Assembly (NCBI RefSeq): GCF_000004075.3
Contig: NC_026655.2
Coordinates: forward strand, 26,645,489 to 26,709,488
Reading direction: 5' to 3'
DNA from: Cucumis sativus
Taxonomy: Eukaryota; Streptophyta; Magnoliopsida; Cucurbitales; Cucurbitaceae
Length of the DNA stretch: 64,000 nucleotides
Shown here: one piece after another, positions 35,441-48,100 of the stretch
Layout: each line of letters begins with the position of its first letter
Position numbering within the stretch: the first letter of the stretch is position 1
Made by a program: the position numbers and the translations under genes
Notes under the pieces: generated by a model
The model's database searches: none
What the model was told of the DNA's origin: nothing
What the model saw: the letters and a program-made list of their open reading frames with translations, nothing else

Positions 35441-36499
35441 ACAGTTAAATAGTTTCATATAAAAATCAAATTATTCTCACGATTTGTTTTTGGATATTAA
35501 CATTTGAATAATATTTTTTAGTGTTTGGGTGATTTTAAATCAAACTTGTGTAACCAACTTTGAAATAATAGTAAATAAGAATAATATATGTGGAAAATAT
35601 ACGTGATTAAATGATAGTTCGATTTTATTATCACTAATTTAGATGATTTAATGTCTGTATCATTAGTTTAATAAGATTTTTAATTTATTATTATTATGGC
35701 CAATCCGTTTATGGAATCGAATAATTGTTACATGCACAATATATAAATATGAATTTTTTTTGAATTAAATGATGTGAATGAATAGTGTGAATTAAATATC
35801 TATTATTATATTTTTTAGTAAAACTAAATTGTCAAGCATCTGATTTCAAGCCCTCTAACATATGTTGGTTAAATGAGATCAATCCGAAAAATAAATGTTT
35901 ATTTAATATTATTATAAAACTAAGTGTTATGTAAATACTATATAATCGTAATTTTGTTTTATATTCCACGATTTTACTTTACACCAATACTGTAACAGAT
36001 AAAAATGAGCTTCATGTTACCAAGGGTAAAATAAGTTGTTGAAAATTTGTGGCAAAACATATACGTTATGCGATTTTACTAGAAATCAAATTATTTTTAG
36101 GATTTGCTACTTTGCAAATTGGAAATCAAATTATTTTTATGGTGCTATGAGTTATTTGTTTAATTTTCTTCTTCATACAAAATTCCATTTCACTTCTTTT
36201 TCCTTCCTTTCATCTCCTAATTCTTCTTTCTACTTTTTTTCTCTAATCTTCTTGGACTTTCCTTTCTTCAATTCCTTTCTCAATCTCCACTTCCATATAA
36301 ACCCTTTTGCTTCATCATTCATTTTTACCTTTAACCTCTATTCTTCACCATAAACTTATAAATCTAGAGAACTACGGACTGTTGTCAGAAATGGGTATAG
36401 GATCAAAGAAAACATCTTTTAAAAAGAAAGAAAAAAAAAGAGATGGATGAAGGAAGAAGAAAGAGATACGAGATGGAGATGGAATGGGTGATATGATGC
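35441..36499. other. AT-rich intergenic DNA
   Basis: 36150-36350 is CT-rich with an open frame of low-complexity Phe/Ser content that I do not regard as a gene. Nothing else is seen. Confidence 0.45.
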
Positions 36500-36505
36500 C
36501 ACGTG
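36500..36505. promoter_or_regulatory. G-box upstream of PTC52-like 3
   Basis: CACGTG inside gatgccacgtggaaagg, about 670 bases before the start codon. It is the distal member of a set found ahead of copies 1, 3 and 4. Confidence 0.3.
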
Positions 36506-37170
36506 GAAAGGCCCCATGATGTCCGCCACAACACACTTCTTCCTTTTTGTGAGTATAGTAATTTTCTTTTTCTATAGTCTTTGTTTTCAATGATGCTTCT
36601 TCCCATATTTTATATTTATATTTTAATATTAATTTTAAAATATTAAATTACAATATGGATTAAATAATACTTTAACTTTTATTTTAAAAGAATAGTTGTT
36701 TCTTTTAAAATTTCAAAATCTTAGACTTAAATCTCCTCCGCTGTAATTTAACTTTTAAAAGCTTATAATTATTTATGTAACGAATTATAACAATTTTTTT
36801 ATTATAAAGTATATTTGAACTTAAAGGTTGAAAGTGTTTTTTAAACCTTTTCAAGTTGAAGAATACATATTAGACAGAGGATAACATTTTATATGCATTT
36901 AAATGAAAAACAAGTAGAAAAATGGATAAAATATTTATGATTGTCTTTTTCTATATTTTAGAAAACGTTTTCCACTTACACAGTTTAGTTGTGAAGTCAT
37001 AATTAATGTACCAATTCTCTTCATCAGTACCTCAAAAGCCTTCAAATTTGTCTTCTCCGCAACTTCCCATCTACACCATTCCTTTTGATTTCACTCTTTA
37101 ACCTTCAAAAAATATCATCTCATCATCTCGCCATTTCCCCAAAGGAATTAATTCATCTTCAGAATCACCC

Positions 37171-40100
37171 ATGGAAGCTGCGACAATCACCTCTTCTCTT
37201 CATCTACTTCACCTTCCAACCACTCTCGTCAAGCCGCCGAGATCGAGATTATTATCGTCCAATAATTTCAAGATCACCACGACGCAACGAAATGTGTTCA
37301 GGAATAACTGCGGATCACTCCACACGGCTATGGCGTCCGACGACGTTGTGACTTCGGAACGACGGAAGATGGAGGAGGAGAAGTTTGATTGGTTTTCGGA
37401 GTGGTATCCGGTGATGCCGGTGTGCGACTTGGACAAGAAAGTACCGACTGGGAAGAAGGTTTTGGGGTTGGATTTGGTGGTGTGGTGGGATAGGAATGAG
37501 AATGCGTGGAAGGTGTTTGATGATAGTTGTCCTCATAGATTGGCGCCGTTGTCGGAAGGGAGGATCGATCAATGGGGGAGGTTGCAGTGTGTGTACCATG
37601 GATGGTGCTTCAATGGCTCGGGTGATTGTAAATTCATCCCCCAAGCGCCCCCTGATGGCCCTCCGGTTAGTCTCTTTTCCTTTCTAATGTTTAGTTTTTA
37701 AATGTAAAATCAAATTAGATATAAGATCCATTTGCAAGATCATGCAAATTTTCATACAAGTTTGGAAACATCACTAAAGAAAAAATATGAAAAGAGTAAC
37801 AATTGGTATATAACTTGTGAAGATTTCATAACATCCGTTCATCACATGCAAAATTGTACTGTACGGAGAAAGCCTAATAGTTATCAAATATTTTATACTT
37901 TTTGAGTACAATTTTGCTAGTAACGAACACCAAGATCACCCTTTTTCACGACTTTGGTTGGGATAAATTTTGCCCAGCTTACATTTTGTTTTTCTTCTTT
38001 TATAGTCAGCAGAAAATATTTTAAATATTTAATTTATATATATGTGTAAAGAAATTGTTATTTTTAAATATATCAAAATGAACTAAAATATTTGTAAAAT
38101 ATAACGATCAAATATTTATAAAATATAACGATTTATTTAGGATGGATTTTTGTATCAAACATATAATGTTATATTTTTATAAATGTTGTCTAAAGACTTT
38201 GAATAATCAGCCTTTGATTCCATTTTCACGTATGTTATTTTATTTATTTCAACAAAAAGTAATTATTATTTTATCGTTTTAAATCATTTAAATATCGTAT
38301 TATCATAAAGGTAGAGTTTTTGCTTAATATGTCTTTGAATCAAAAAGTTTTTTTTAAAAAAAATATAGTAAAATGAATCAAACGTATAATTTGTGAATGA
38401 TGGATATTAATAGGCGAATTATATTAATGGTTTTTTACAACAAAATCTATGGAATCAAAATGAGAGAAGAGGGAAGAAAAGAGGGTGGAGTGACTTTTGA
38501 ATTCTTAAATAATTCAAGGGCAAAATAGTATTTTTGGCATGTATGGTGTAACTTGTAAGTTCAATAGTGTAGTAGTTTTGGCATGTATGTCAATTTTCTC
38601 AAGTTAGAATTTAGTACCACCATTTGTAAAATTTCATGAATGATTTAATTTGTATGGATTGATAAAATTCTCATAAATATATAATTCTTATCAGGAAGAC
38701 TATTAGTATAGATTCTAACTTTCTCTTATTACTACAATCAAATTTACAATTTAACATTTTATTATTTTTATCTTTTTTATACCAGACTTTTTTTAAAAAC
38801 ATTTTATAATAAAGATTTTTTTTTAAAAATAGTAAAATAAATTAAAATATTTTTCTAACAATGTCATATAAGTGTTAATATCTATTATTAATAATTTAAA
38901 ATTTTACTATATAGTGTAAAATAGTAAATATTTTCTAAAATTCGTTATTTTTACAAAATAAATCACTTTTTTTTAAGTATAAAAACGGAAATATATGTTT
39001 CGAACAGATAAGGAGTTGAGAGGGAGTAAAAGCTTTGGTGAGCATCTTTAGAAAATGGAGAAGCATGTTAGCTTTTGGAGTCCTAATGCTTTTGAAGGGT
39101 TCACGTGCAAATCTTTTTTTTTTTCCATGTTTGGTTGATCTTTTTCGCTTAGTACGGTGTGTCAGCCTTTTCAGTATTTTACAGCATTAAGACTCGTGGC
39201 CACGTGAAAGTTATTATCCTGGCAAGTTCTTCAGGGTTGTGCTATCACGTTGGACTTGCGAGGAAGTTGTCTTCACTTGCTAGGTCTTGCTTTATTTATT
39301 GGAAGGTGGAGAAAGGCTTGGACGATATTGTCTACCACTGTGATTTGCTAGTAGCGTTCAAGATTTCTCTTTTTTCTTTTTATTGAAGACGTTTGTTCGT
39401 ATCAGAGTTGTTAGTGCTATGATTGAGCACTGCCTTTAGGGGAGTAGGGTTGTTTTTTTTTTCTTCTAATAGTTGGCGGGATGTGTTTGATCTTAAGTGT
39501 GCAGAAAGGTTCGTTGGGTTGGGTTGGTTTGTCTACATTCTCAATAGACTTGTTTTCTTTAAGTATGCTAGTGTATTTTTTTCATTTTTTTAAAATGAAA
39601 GTTGTTTCCATTTAAACAATCACAAGTTTTTAAATTTTAAAGCATTAGTTATTTAATGAACTATGATTATTTAAATAAGAGATGTAAAATTATTTAAGTT
39701 AAAATAAAAGATTTTTATTTAATATGAATTATCTTTTATCTATATATTTTAAATAAGGTCTTGAATAATTAATTGGGCCCTTGTACAATTAAACTTTTAA
39801 TGCTAATTGAGTTGAGAGATTTCTCTCTTCACCAAATTTTGTTCTTGAAGTTATTCGATTACCTTTTTTATTATGATGTATTATTGAAGATCTATAACTA
39901 GTTTTCACTTCGTACCAGTTGATAAGAAATATATTAAAGACGGATGAATTTAAAGGAGTTTGAGTTTATCTTTGATTAGATTCAAACACAAATTTAGGAT
40001 AACATGTTTTTATTTAAGTTTTCATTATAACTTAAAAGAGTTGATCTACCAGAAGGAATTTCTTTTAAGTTTATTACTTTGTTCAAACTTAATAATATTT

Positions 40101-43100
40101 ACTACGAGACGAAAAGCACTCAGGTGGAATTGGCGGTTAACAGAAGCGCACTTTTGTCGGTTAGTTAAGACATCTCTTACCATATTGTAATTGGTTTGAA
40201 TTTTCACCATCATATTTGTGAAGTAATATTTGAAGAACATACACATATTATCATATTATTGAGAATAACCATTTTCATATATAACTCTGTTGAAGGCTGA
40301 ATCCACAAATATTATGAACATTTACATCAAATGCTATAACATGCAGGTTCACTCGTCCAAGAAGGCATGTGCCGCTGTATATCCGAGCACGACGCAGAAC
40401 GGCATAGTGTGGTTCTGGCCAAACTTGGACCCCAAATTCAAAGATATTATTATGGAGAAGAAACCTCCCTTTATTCCGGAGCTAGACGACCCATCTTATG
40501 TCAAGTTAGAGGGGAATAGGGATATGGCATACGGGTAAGCATTTCCGTTGTTTGTTCTTTCTGATTTTTGGTGCATTTTGAAATGTCAAATGGAAAGAGC
40601 CAAAGCAAAACGAATCAAAATTCTGTTCACTCATTCTAGTCAATGTTCCAAAAAACTATTTAGGCTTATGCCTTGAGGCCGTTGACTGTTGATTCATTTG
40701 AACTTAATTCATTCATTTGAACTTCTGAGCATACCGATGATTTAATACGGTATAAGAAAAGTAAATTGCGAGTTTGAACTCCTATAATATCATTTAGTAG
40801 TGATATCCTAATCCGAGTACTTTGTCATTGACAATTGGAGTTTCCAGGTATGAGGTACTGATTGAAAATCTTATGGACCTTGCCCATCTTCCATACGCTC
40901 ACTACGGGATAATGCCAGCCCCGCCACCAATGAAAAACAGATATCATTGCCAATTTATTCTTCTCAACTCTTGCATTTGAAGCTCTTACAAGGATTGCTT
41001 TGACTAACAACAATTATGCGTTCATTCATTCACAGTGAACACTGACAGGGAACGTGGCAGACCGCTTGAAATGGTCGTTGAAAAGTTGAAAGCAGATGGT
41101 TTTGTTGGCAAAGACGAAACGCTCCGTCACAAATTTTTTGCACCTTGTGTCTATTATTACTTCACTGATCCAGAGCTGGTTCAAGGAAATGTAGAGAGCA
41201 AGAAGGATGGATCTGTATCGTCAACTGCAAATGTAAAGGTATATTAGCATCATCATTACTGCATTTCCATGTCTCTCGCTGATGATTTCTTACATCATCC
41301 ATCAAGTCAAAAATTTATGCATGATTGACTACAATAAATTGAATTATATCAATAATTCAATACTTTAGAATGTGTTGATTCTTGAATCTGTCATCTGACA
41401 CTCCAAACGACCCACTCTAGTGAAGCGTCAAGGCAATGCCCCCCAAAGCCTAATTTATATTCGTATTTATGCTATTCACACTATTTACATTTTTTTGCAC
41501 AATATAAACTCCCCAACTCTACTAGCACCTCTGAGTCTGTAATATGATATTTTCTCTCTTACAATAAACTAATCTCTCTCTGCTTGTAAACGTAGCTAAT
41601 GTACTGTTAGTGAACTATGTAAATCTTACGTTGATTTCGTCGTTCTTTACAATTTCTTTCTAAAAAGCACGGACACGGATACGAGACACGAATACGACAC
41701 GAAACGCTATCCAAACTAAAGTGTCTGTGCATCTTAGTTTTCTTGCTTTGTTTGGTTGTTGATTTCCCCACACTTCTCCTCATGCTAAATCACCGGTCAA
41801 CCCTCATATGTGAGGTTGAAGTTTTATAGAGGTTCAATTATAGGATCTTGTGCATTTATAACATGCTAAATCACTGATCAACCTAAAAACTTAAGCGGAT
41901 AGGTTACGACCAATTTCATTTAAAGCAATACTTCAACAGCAATCTAGACTTGGATTCTTAAACTGCATTTTCTTGTTTTTTCTTCTTTTTGCTGGTGATT
42001 CGATCTGATTGATGAAAAGTTTTGTTGGTTTAGAAACCGCCAACTGAAATCTCGAGAAGAACATTCTTGGCTTTTTTCTGCATCCCGGTTAGTCCAGGTA
42101 AAAGCAGATTGATCTGGGCCTTCCCTATTAACTTGGATAAATGGGTACATTTTATTGTCCCACGATGGATTTTTCATATAGTACAGAACTTGATTCTAGA
42201 TTCAGACATGTATCTTCTTCATGTTGAGGTAAGACGTTCATTTTGTTTGTTGATATTTTCTTCGCCTGTCGAATACAGTTCCTAATGAAGTTTGTTCTGA
42301 ATTTTAGGAGCATAAATATGAGGAAATAGGCACTTCCAATTGGCATAAAGCTTGTTATGTGCCAGTAAAATCAGATGCTTTCGTTGTTGGATTTAGAAGA
42401 TGGTTGAACAAGTATGCTGGTGGTCAAGTTGATTGGGGAGGCAAATATTCTGGCTCCCTTCCTTCACTTTCTCCTAGAGCACTAGTGTTAGAAAGGTATC
42501 CTCTGATTTCTAAAACTCATCTTCCCTACTATTTTTAGAGGGTAAATTTAGTCTGCCTACCATAAGGATTTGGTTTTTAGTTTTCATGTTTTCGAAATTT
42601 TTGTTTCTTTTCTCCTAAATTTCATGATATGCCTTTTACATTTCTAGAAGAAAAACTTGAATTGTTAGTCAAATTATAGAACCAGAACAAGTTTTTGGAA
42701 ACTAATTTTTATGGTTTGGCTTTTGAAAATATTGGTGAATATTGGATAACGAAATAAAAAACATGGTGATTGCAATGTATTGAGACAATTTAAAAGAATT
42801 GCAAATCTAGCAACATTTTGATCTAGGGACTTCAAAGTGGGCTTCCTAATCACAACTGTTATCGGTCAGATTTTGTGTTTCACTTGATACATGGAGATGG
42901 ATTGTTGACCCCTCTTCATCTTTTAACGTAAAATCTCTCGTGGATCATTCGATGAATTTTGAGAATCCTTCTAAGTGTTGTCAATTCTACTGATTGTCTT
43001 CAATGTCGTATGCCTTATATGTGTATCTCTTCATCTTGGTGTGTTACGTGACAGAACCATTTTGAATCCCCTACTCATCTGCTTATGCATTGTTGCTTGC

Positions 43101-43775
43101 CTCCTAAATCAGAATACTATTTTAGGGTCTTTACCCCTAACTCATCTGCTTTTGATTGGTCTTTAGCCTACTCTTGACAATAGTTTTGACATTTCGGCTT
43201 CCATTTTAGTGGGCCATCCACTTCATGGTAATAAAGACTTTTTCGCTGTCCATTTCGTGTGCTTTGTTCTCGACATTATAGGATGAGTGTAATAAGCGTC
43301 TCTTTAAAGATTCATCTTCTTGTTTTGATCATAGTTTTATGAATTTAATTTTGTCCTACTAGGTTGCACTGGTCCAAAACTAGCACCCATTTACAAACTT
43401 GGATCTTTCTTATTTAGTTTCCAACTAGAAATCTCTTTTGTCATCACTTAGAGGTGTTCGGAGTGTCTCCTTATTTCATTTATTCAACGAAACGTTTCTT
43501 CTCTGAAAAAAAAAATCAGGTACTGGAGCCATGTGGTGAATTGCAAGAGCTGCAATGGAGCATATAAAGCTCTAAATAAAGCTGAGGTGAGTCTTCAGGT
43601 GATCTCCATAGCTGCAATTGGAGTTTTGGCATTGACACAAAATGGAGTAATTTCAGCAAAAGTTAGAGCCACCATTTTCATCATTGCAATAGTCTGTTTT
43701 GCTGCTTCAAAGTGGTTATCCCATTTCATTCAAGAAACTTTCCGCTTCCGTGACTACATTCATGCCTTGGTTTGA
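37171..43775 (+). CDS. PTC52: PTC52-like chloroplast Rieske oxygenase, copy 3
   Basis: Seven exons: 37171-37665, 40347-40534, 40848-40940, 41034-41238, 42034-42228, 42308-42495 and 43520-43775, giving 539 residues. Rieske ligands are Cys120, His122, Cys140 and His143. The iron-site motif reads [15 protein letters not shown] (Asn235, Asp238, His241, His246): all likely ligands are kept, but the Pro after Asp and the Val after His, constant in the other copies, are both Leu. In exon 5 VQNLILDSD replaces GQNLILDSD, and exon 6 ends in RALVLER instead of R/KEQ. These changes suggest relaxed or altered selection. The CxxC is Cys463/466. The N-terminus [20 protein letters not shown] is transit-like. 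Intron 1 is about 2.7 kb with LINE debris, intron 3 is AT-AC, and intron 6 contains a second LINE piece. It pairs with copy 4. Confidence 0.9.
39000..39600 (+). mobile_element. LINE relic (RT zinc-finger part) in PTC52-like 3 intron 1
   Basis: Fragments read [16 protein letters not shown], then [20 protein letters not shown] and GLDDIVYHC, like the zinc-binding region near the end of plant LINE ORF2 proteins (zf-RVT). The rest is lost. The second fragment resembles that at 59800 in the peptidyl-tRNA hydrolase intron. Confidence 0.5.
40941..41033 (+). other. Intron 3 of PTC52-like 3, AT-AC, U12-like
   Basis: The border reads AAAAACAG/ATATCATTG ... TTCATTCAC/AGTGAAC. ATATC is the U12-type donor core. 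TTGCTTTGAC at 40995-41004 fits the U12 branch-site pattern, though 30 bases from the 3' end is longer than usual. No GT donor exists near the exon end. Retention gives an in-frame TGA, and an AG end would shift into a stop, so only AT-AC keeps [13 protein letters not shown] in frame. Confidence 0.75.
42870..43515 (+). mobile_element. LINE-like 3' fragment in PTC52-like 3 intron 6
   Basis: Short frames such as [12 protein letters not shown], and a 3' end with caacgaaacgtttcttctct followed by a poly-A run, resemble plant LINE tails. Copy 4 lacks this insert. Confidence 0.4.
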
Positions 43776-44873
43776 CTCTTTTCTTCTTGTCTTTCTTCAT
43801 GAACAACTCACTTATATTCTATCTTGTACATATTCAAATCATCAAGTTCAATAAGCCGATCATATCGACAAAGTTGAATATTCGTATTTTATTTGCTAAG
43901 TTGTATTCGAATTGACATTTTTAGAAAGATTCAAGTTTGAATTATTTTTTTTAATTTTAAAATGTTAGGTTTAAAAATTGAGAATCCAAATGAAACCAAA
44001 TACAAATTCAATAACGAAACAGTAAAAACTAAGGTACTTATATTGGGTGACATTTTTAGACTAATAGTTAAGTGTATATTAACATTATTAAAAAATTACA
44101 AATATAGCAAAATTTATCATCGATAGTCTCTTGTTGAAGGCTCATATGAGATAAATTTTTAATAGAAGAAATAGTCATATTTTTCATGTGGTTTTAGGGT
44201 ATAATGAAATTGCAATTTAAATAACTCTCCTTTATTTTACAAAAACAAACTTTTATTTGACTTTTCAACTAATAGAATACAATGTACATGTCATCAACGC
44301 AATTAATATCTGGGAAACACAGATGCTAACATGCAACATCGGAGACGTGCTATTTTTCAAAAAACGTAGAACATGACACATTGGAGACGTGCTATTTCTT
44401 TAGTAAGAAAATCAAATATATGTCATGCATATAAACATATAGTGAAATATTCCAATTAAAAACATCAAAAGAAAAAATTGGGCAGCAAAAGGGGAGCACG
44501 AACACGACACTCGACAAAGAGGGGGAGAAGAGAAATGTGAAAAGTAAAGGGTTGAAAAGATAAAATAAAAAAATAACTTAAAAATGGTTGGACCATGTCG
44601 AAAATAAAAACAATAAAATAATTGACACACAGAAGATATTTGACAGACAAATCAATGCTTCTTATATTAGTATTAGCATCAACCATCAACACATAACGAT
44701 ATAGTAAGTATCTCGTTAACAAATTTAGGGTATAGACAATTTAAAACATTTTACAAATATGAGAAACGAAATTGCACGTTTTGAAATTCTACCACTAAAT
44801 AGAACCAAAACTAAAATTGTCTAAACAAAATAATATCTATAAATATCTATAAATTTAAAAAATAAATAAATAA
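43776..44873. other. Intergenic DNA between PTC52-like 3 and 4
   Basis: Probable 3' UTR to about 43870. 44080-44160 holds a MITE-like phrase (aaatatagcaaaatttatca). 44337-44400 contains ggagacgtgctatttctttt-like text twice, about 45 bases apart. No gene is seen. Confidence 0.45.
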
Positions 44874-44879
44874 CACGTG
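44874..44879. promoter_or_regulatory. G-box upstream of PTC52-like 4
   Basis: CACGTG in taacacgtggttttg, about 230 bases before the start codon and just past TATA-like atctataaatatctataaat. Confidence 0.4.
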
Positions 44880-45106
44880 GTTTTGCCGGTTTTCATCGTT
44901 AGATTGGTTCGCGCTAAAACGTTTATTGAATAATTCCGGAGATCATTATCTTGTTCATCAATGGCTGAAAAGCATGCAAACTTTCCCTCTTCTCCATGAT
45001 TCATTTCCACAGCTACACACGCCTTCATTTCAATTTTCTCACCTTCAACAATCCTCCGATTCTCCCACTTCCCCGCTCTGCCCAAACCAGAATCAGATTC
45101 ACACCC

Positions 45107-48100
45107 ATGGAGGTTGCCAGAATTTCCTCTCCTCATCTAATCCTCATCCCAACCACAGTCAACAGAACCCTAACCCCCAATCCCTACTCTCTCGCCTCCA
45201 ATCGGAATCCGCTGCCGAGATCGAGATCGAGATCATTTTCCAATTTCAAGACGCCGACGCATCGAAATGCGATTAGAAAGTGCGAATTACTCCGCACGGC
45301 CATGGCGTCCGACGTTGTCACTTCAGAACGACCGGAAGTGGAGGAAGAGAAGTTCGATTGGTTTGCGGAGTGGTATCCGGTGATGCCAGTGTGCGATTTG
45401 GACAAGAAAGTACCGATTGGGAAGAAGGTTTTGGGGTTGGATTTGGTGGTGTGGTGGGATAGGAATGAGAATGCGTGGAAGGTGTTTGATGATAGTTGTC
45501 CTCATAGATTGGCGCCGTTGTCGGAAGGGAGGATCGATCAGTGGGGGAGATTACAGTGTGTGTACCATGGATGGTGCTTTAATGGCTCTGGTGACTGTAA
45601 ATTCATCCCTCAAGCGCCTCCCGATGGCCCTCCGGTAATCATTTAGTCTCTTTTCCTTTCTAATGTTTGTTTTGGTGTACTTTTGAAAAAGTGATTAAAA
45701 AGAAAAGATAAAAGAGTAATTATAATTTAGTCCTCGATGGAGGGTCCATTAATAATCCCCTACAATGGAAGGTCCATTAATAATCCCCTACAATGGAAGG
45801 TCCATTAATTTTAGAAAATAGCAAACAAGAAACAGAAAACAGGCTAAATTACCATTTAAGTTAGAATTTAATACTTATGGTTTGTTAAAATCTCATTAAT
45901 AGTTCTTATTTGATAAAATACTCCCTACCATATGTGCTATTGATGGGTGTCGTCAAACCATAAGAATTAAATTTGAATTGTAAATCATAGAGTCTAAACA
46001 AAACATAAGGACAAAATTTCACTTATGAAATTTAAACAAACTTAGGGCTCAGTGCTTAGACTGATACAATTATTATCTTAAAATTTAAATTAACACAACT
46101 CAATTATTAATTGACGTAGACCCCCTTTTGTTTTAAGTATTTCCTTGTAAATTCTTTTATTTTGCTCAATGAAAGCTCGGTATCATATTTTAAAAAATCT
46201 AACTATGAACTAAAACAATCACTTATGTATGTTTTGAAAATGTAAGGACTACAGTTGACAAAAGCTAGATCAAAATGGGCGTTTTAGTACTGTATTGATC
46301 TATATAAACAAATGCTATATATATTCATCTCTTTTGATAATGTGTGGGGTAACATATTTTACATGGATAATAATTTTTTTTTAGTTTAATTCACTTAGTA
46401 TTTTTAAAAATAACAAAATAAATTAAAATATTTACAAGCTATAGTAAAATTTTAGGTTCTATCACTGATAGTCTTCTATTACTATATCTTATCAATCACT
46501 ATAAATGATAGAATTTGCTATAGGTTGTAGATATTTTATAAAATTTACTATTTTTAAAAATTTCGCTCAGTTCACATTGAATTTTCTTTTTAAAGCTTTC
46601 TTACTTATTTTATAAATAATTTTTCCACTCAAATATTTTGTAAGTTAGATCCTATATGGAAATGTGCTTTGATAATTGTAGGTGAATTTTGTATTGGGAT
46701 CAATATGAATCTTATATGACATCATATAAACTTGTGATCTGAGCTACTAATATATTTAGTTTGGTATCAACAATATTATAAGATTCAGAAATAAAACAAA
46801 GAAAAATGCAGATGACAAATTTACGATGTCGAAATGATAAAAAGAAAAACTTTGTTGAATATAAAGGAATAGAACAGGTGATTTAACTGTTTGCATGAAC
46901 TTGTATAAAAATTAGAAAGAGATATACAAACAATGATCTAAAATTTTATTTTATCATTTATCAACTTAACTTAAAGCATAAATCGGTAGTTAAACATTTC
47001 TACCAGTCTTATAGAGCCTATGGTTTGAATTTTCACCTTCATATTTGCGAAGTAATATTTTTTAAAATATACATCCATTATCATATTATTGAGAATGAGT
47101 ATTTTTCATACATAAGCCTATTGAAGGCTGAATTTACAAATAAAGTGAACATACATCCATTGCTATAACATGCAGGTTCACTCATCCAAGAAGGCATGTG
47201 TTGCTATATATCCAACGACAGTGCAAAATGGCATACTTTGGTTCTGGCCAAACTCGGACCCCAAATTCAAAGATATCATTTTGGAGAAGGAACCTCCCTT
47301 TATTCCAGAGCTGGACGATCCATCTTATGTTAAGCTAGAGGGCAATAGGGATATGGCCTATGGGTAATCAGTAATCACTTCAAAGCCTCTCTCTGATTTT
47401 CATGCCTTTTGAAATGTCAAATGCAAAGAGCTAAAGCAAACAAATCAAAGATTTGTTCACTAATTCTTATTTATGTTTTTTAGGTATTGTTTACTAATTC
47501 TAATATCTGCATTTAGGAATTCTAGCATCTGAAAGTTGTTTTTATCAACAAAAAGAAAAGTAACTGAATTTAGGAAATAACCGTCCACAATCAAATCTAC
47601 GGTGTCATGAAGACCATGTTTGTTGAAAAGATAGTTAAGTATCTTCATAAGACTAAACCAAAGTTTGAATAAAAACTATATTGTACTAGAATGGTGTTAG
47701 GTTTTTGTACTTGTTGATGTGATTAGCTTCTAGATAATGGTTTGGAGGAGAATGGGAAGGATGGGGTTGTTCTTTTTCACACCCGTAATTGTTCGAGTTC
47801 ACTTACGTGCATCTCGACCCTACAACATTTGGATGTCAAGGAAACCCATAAAGATATTAAATCTTAGATAGGTTATCACCATGAATTGAACTCACAAACT
47901 CTTGAAAGGGAAAGGGAGTTGAGTATATATATATACATCTTATTCATTCATTTGAACTTTTGAGTTTAGCAATAATATGTATCGGAATTGTAAATTATGA
48001 GTTTGAACTCCTACAATGTCATTTAGTAGTGATATTCTAATCTGATTACTTTGTCATTGAAAATTGGTGTTTTCAGGTATGAAATACTGATTGAAAACCT

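Noticed and set aside
36036-36353. 105-codon plus frame
   Set aside because: Low-complexity CT-rich DNA giving Phe/Ser runs; no gene-like context.
40941-41033. Treating intron 3 of copies 3 and 4 as proof of pseudogenes because no GT donor exists
   Set aside because: AT-AC borders restore the frame exactly in both genes and all other exons are intact.
41660-41740. acggacacggatacgagac-type repeat
   Set aside because: Short run of acac/gacac words in PTC52-like 3 intron 4; probably TE debris, too short to classify.
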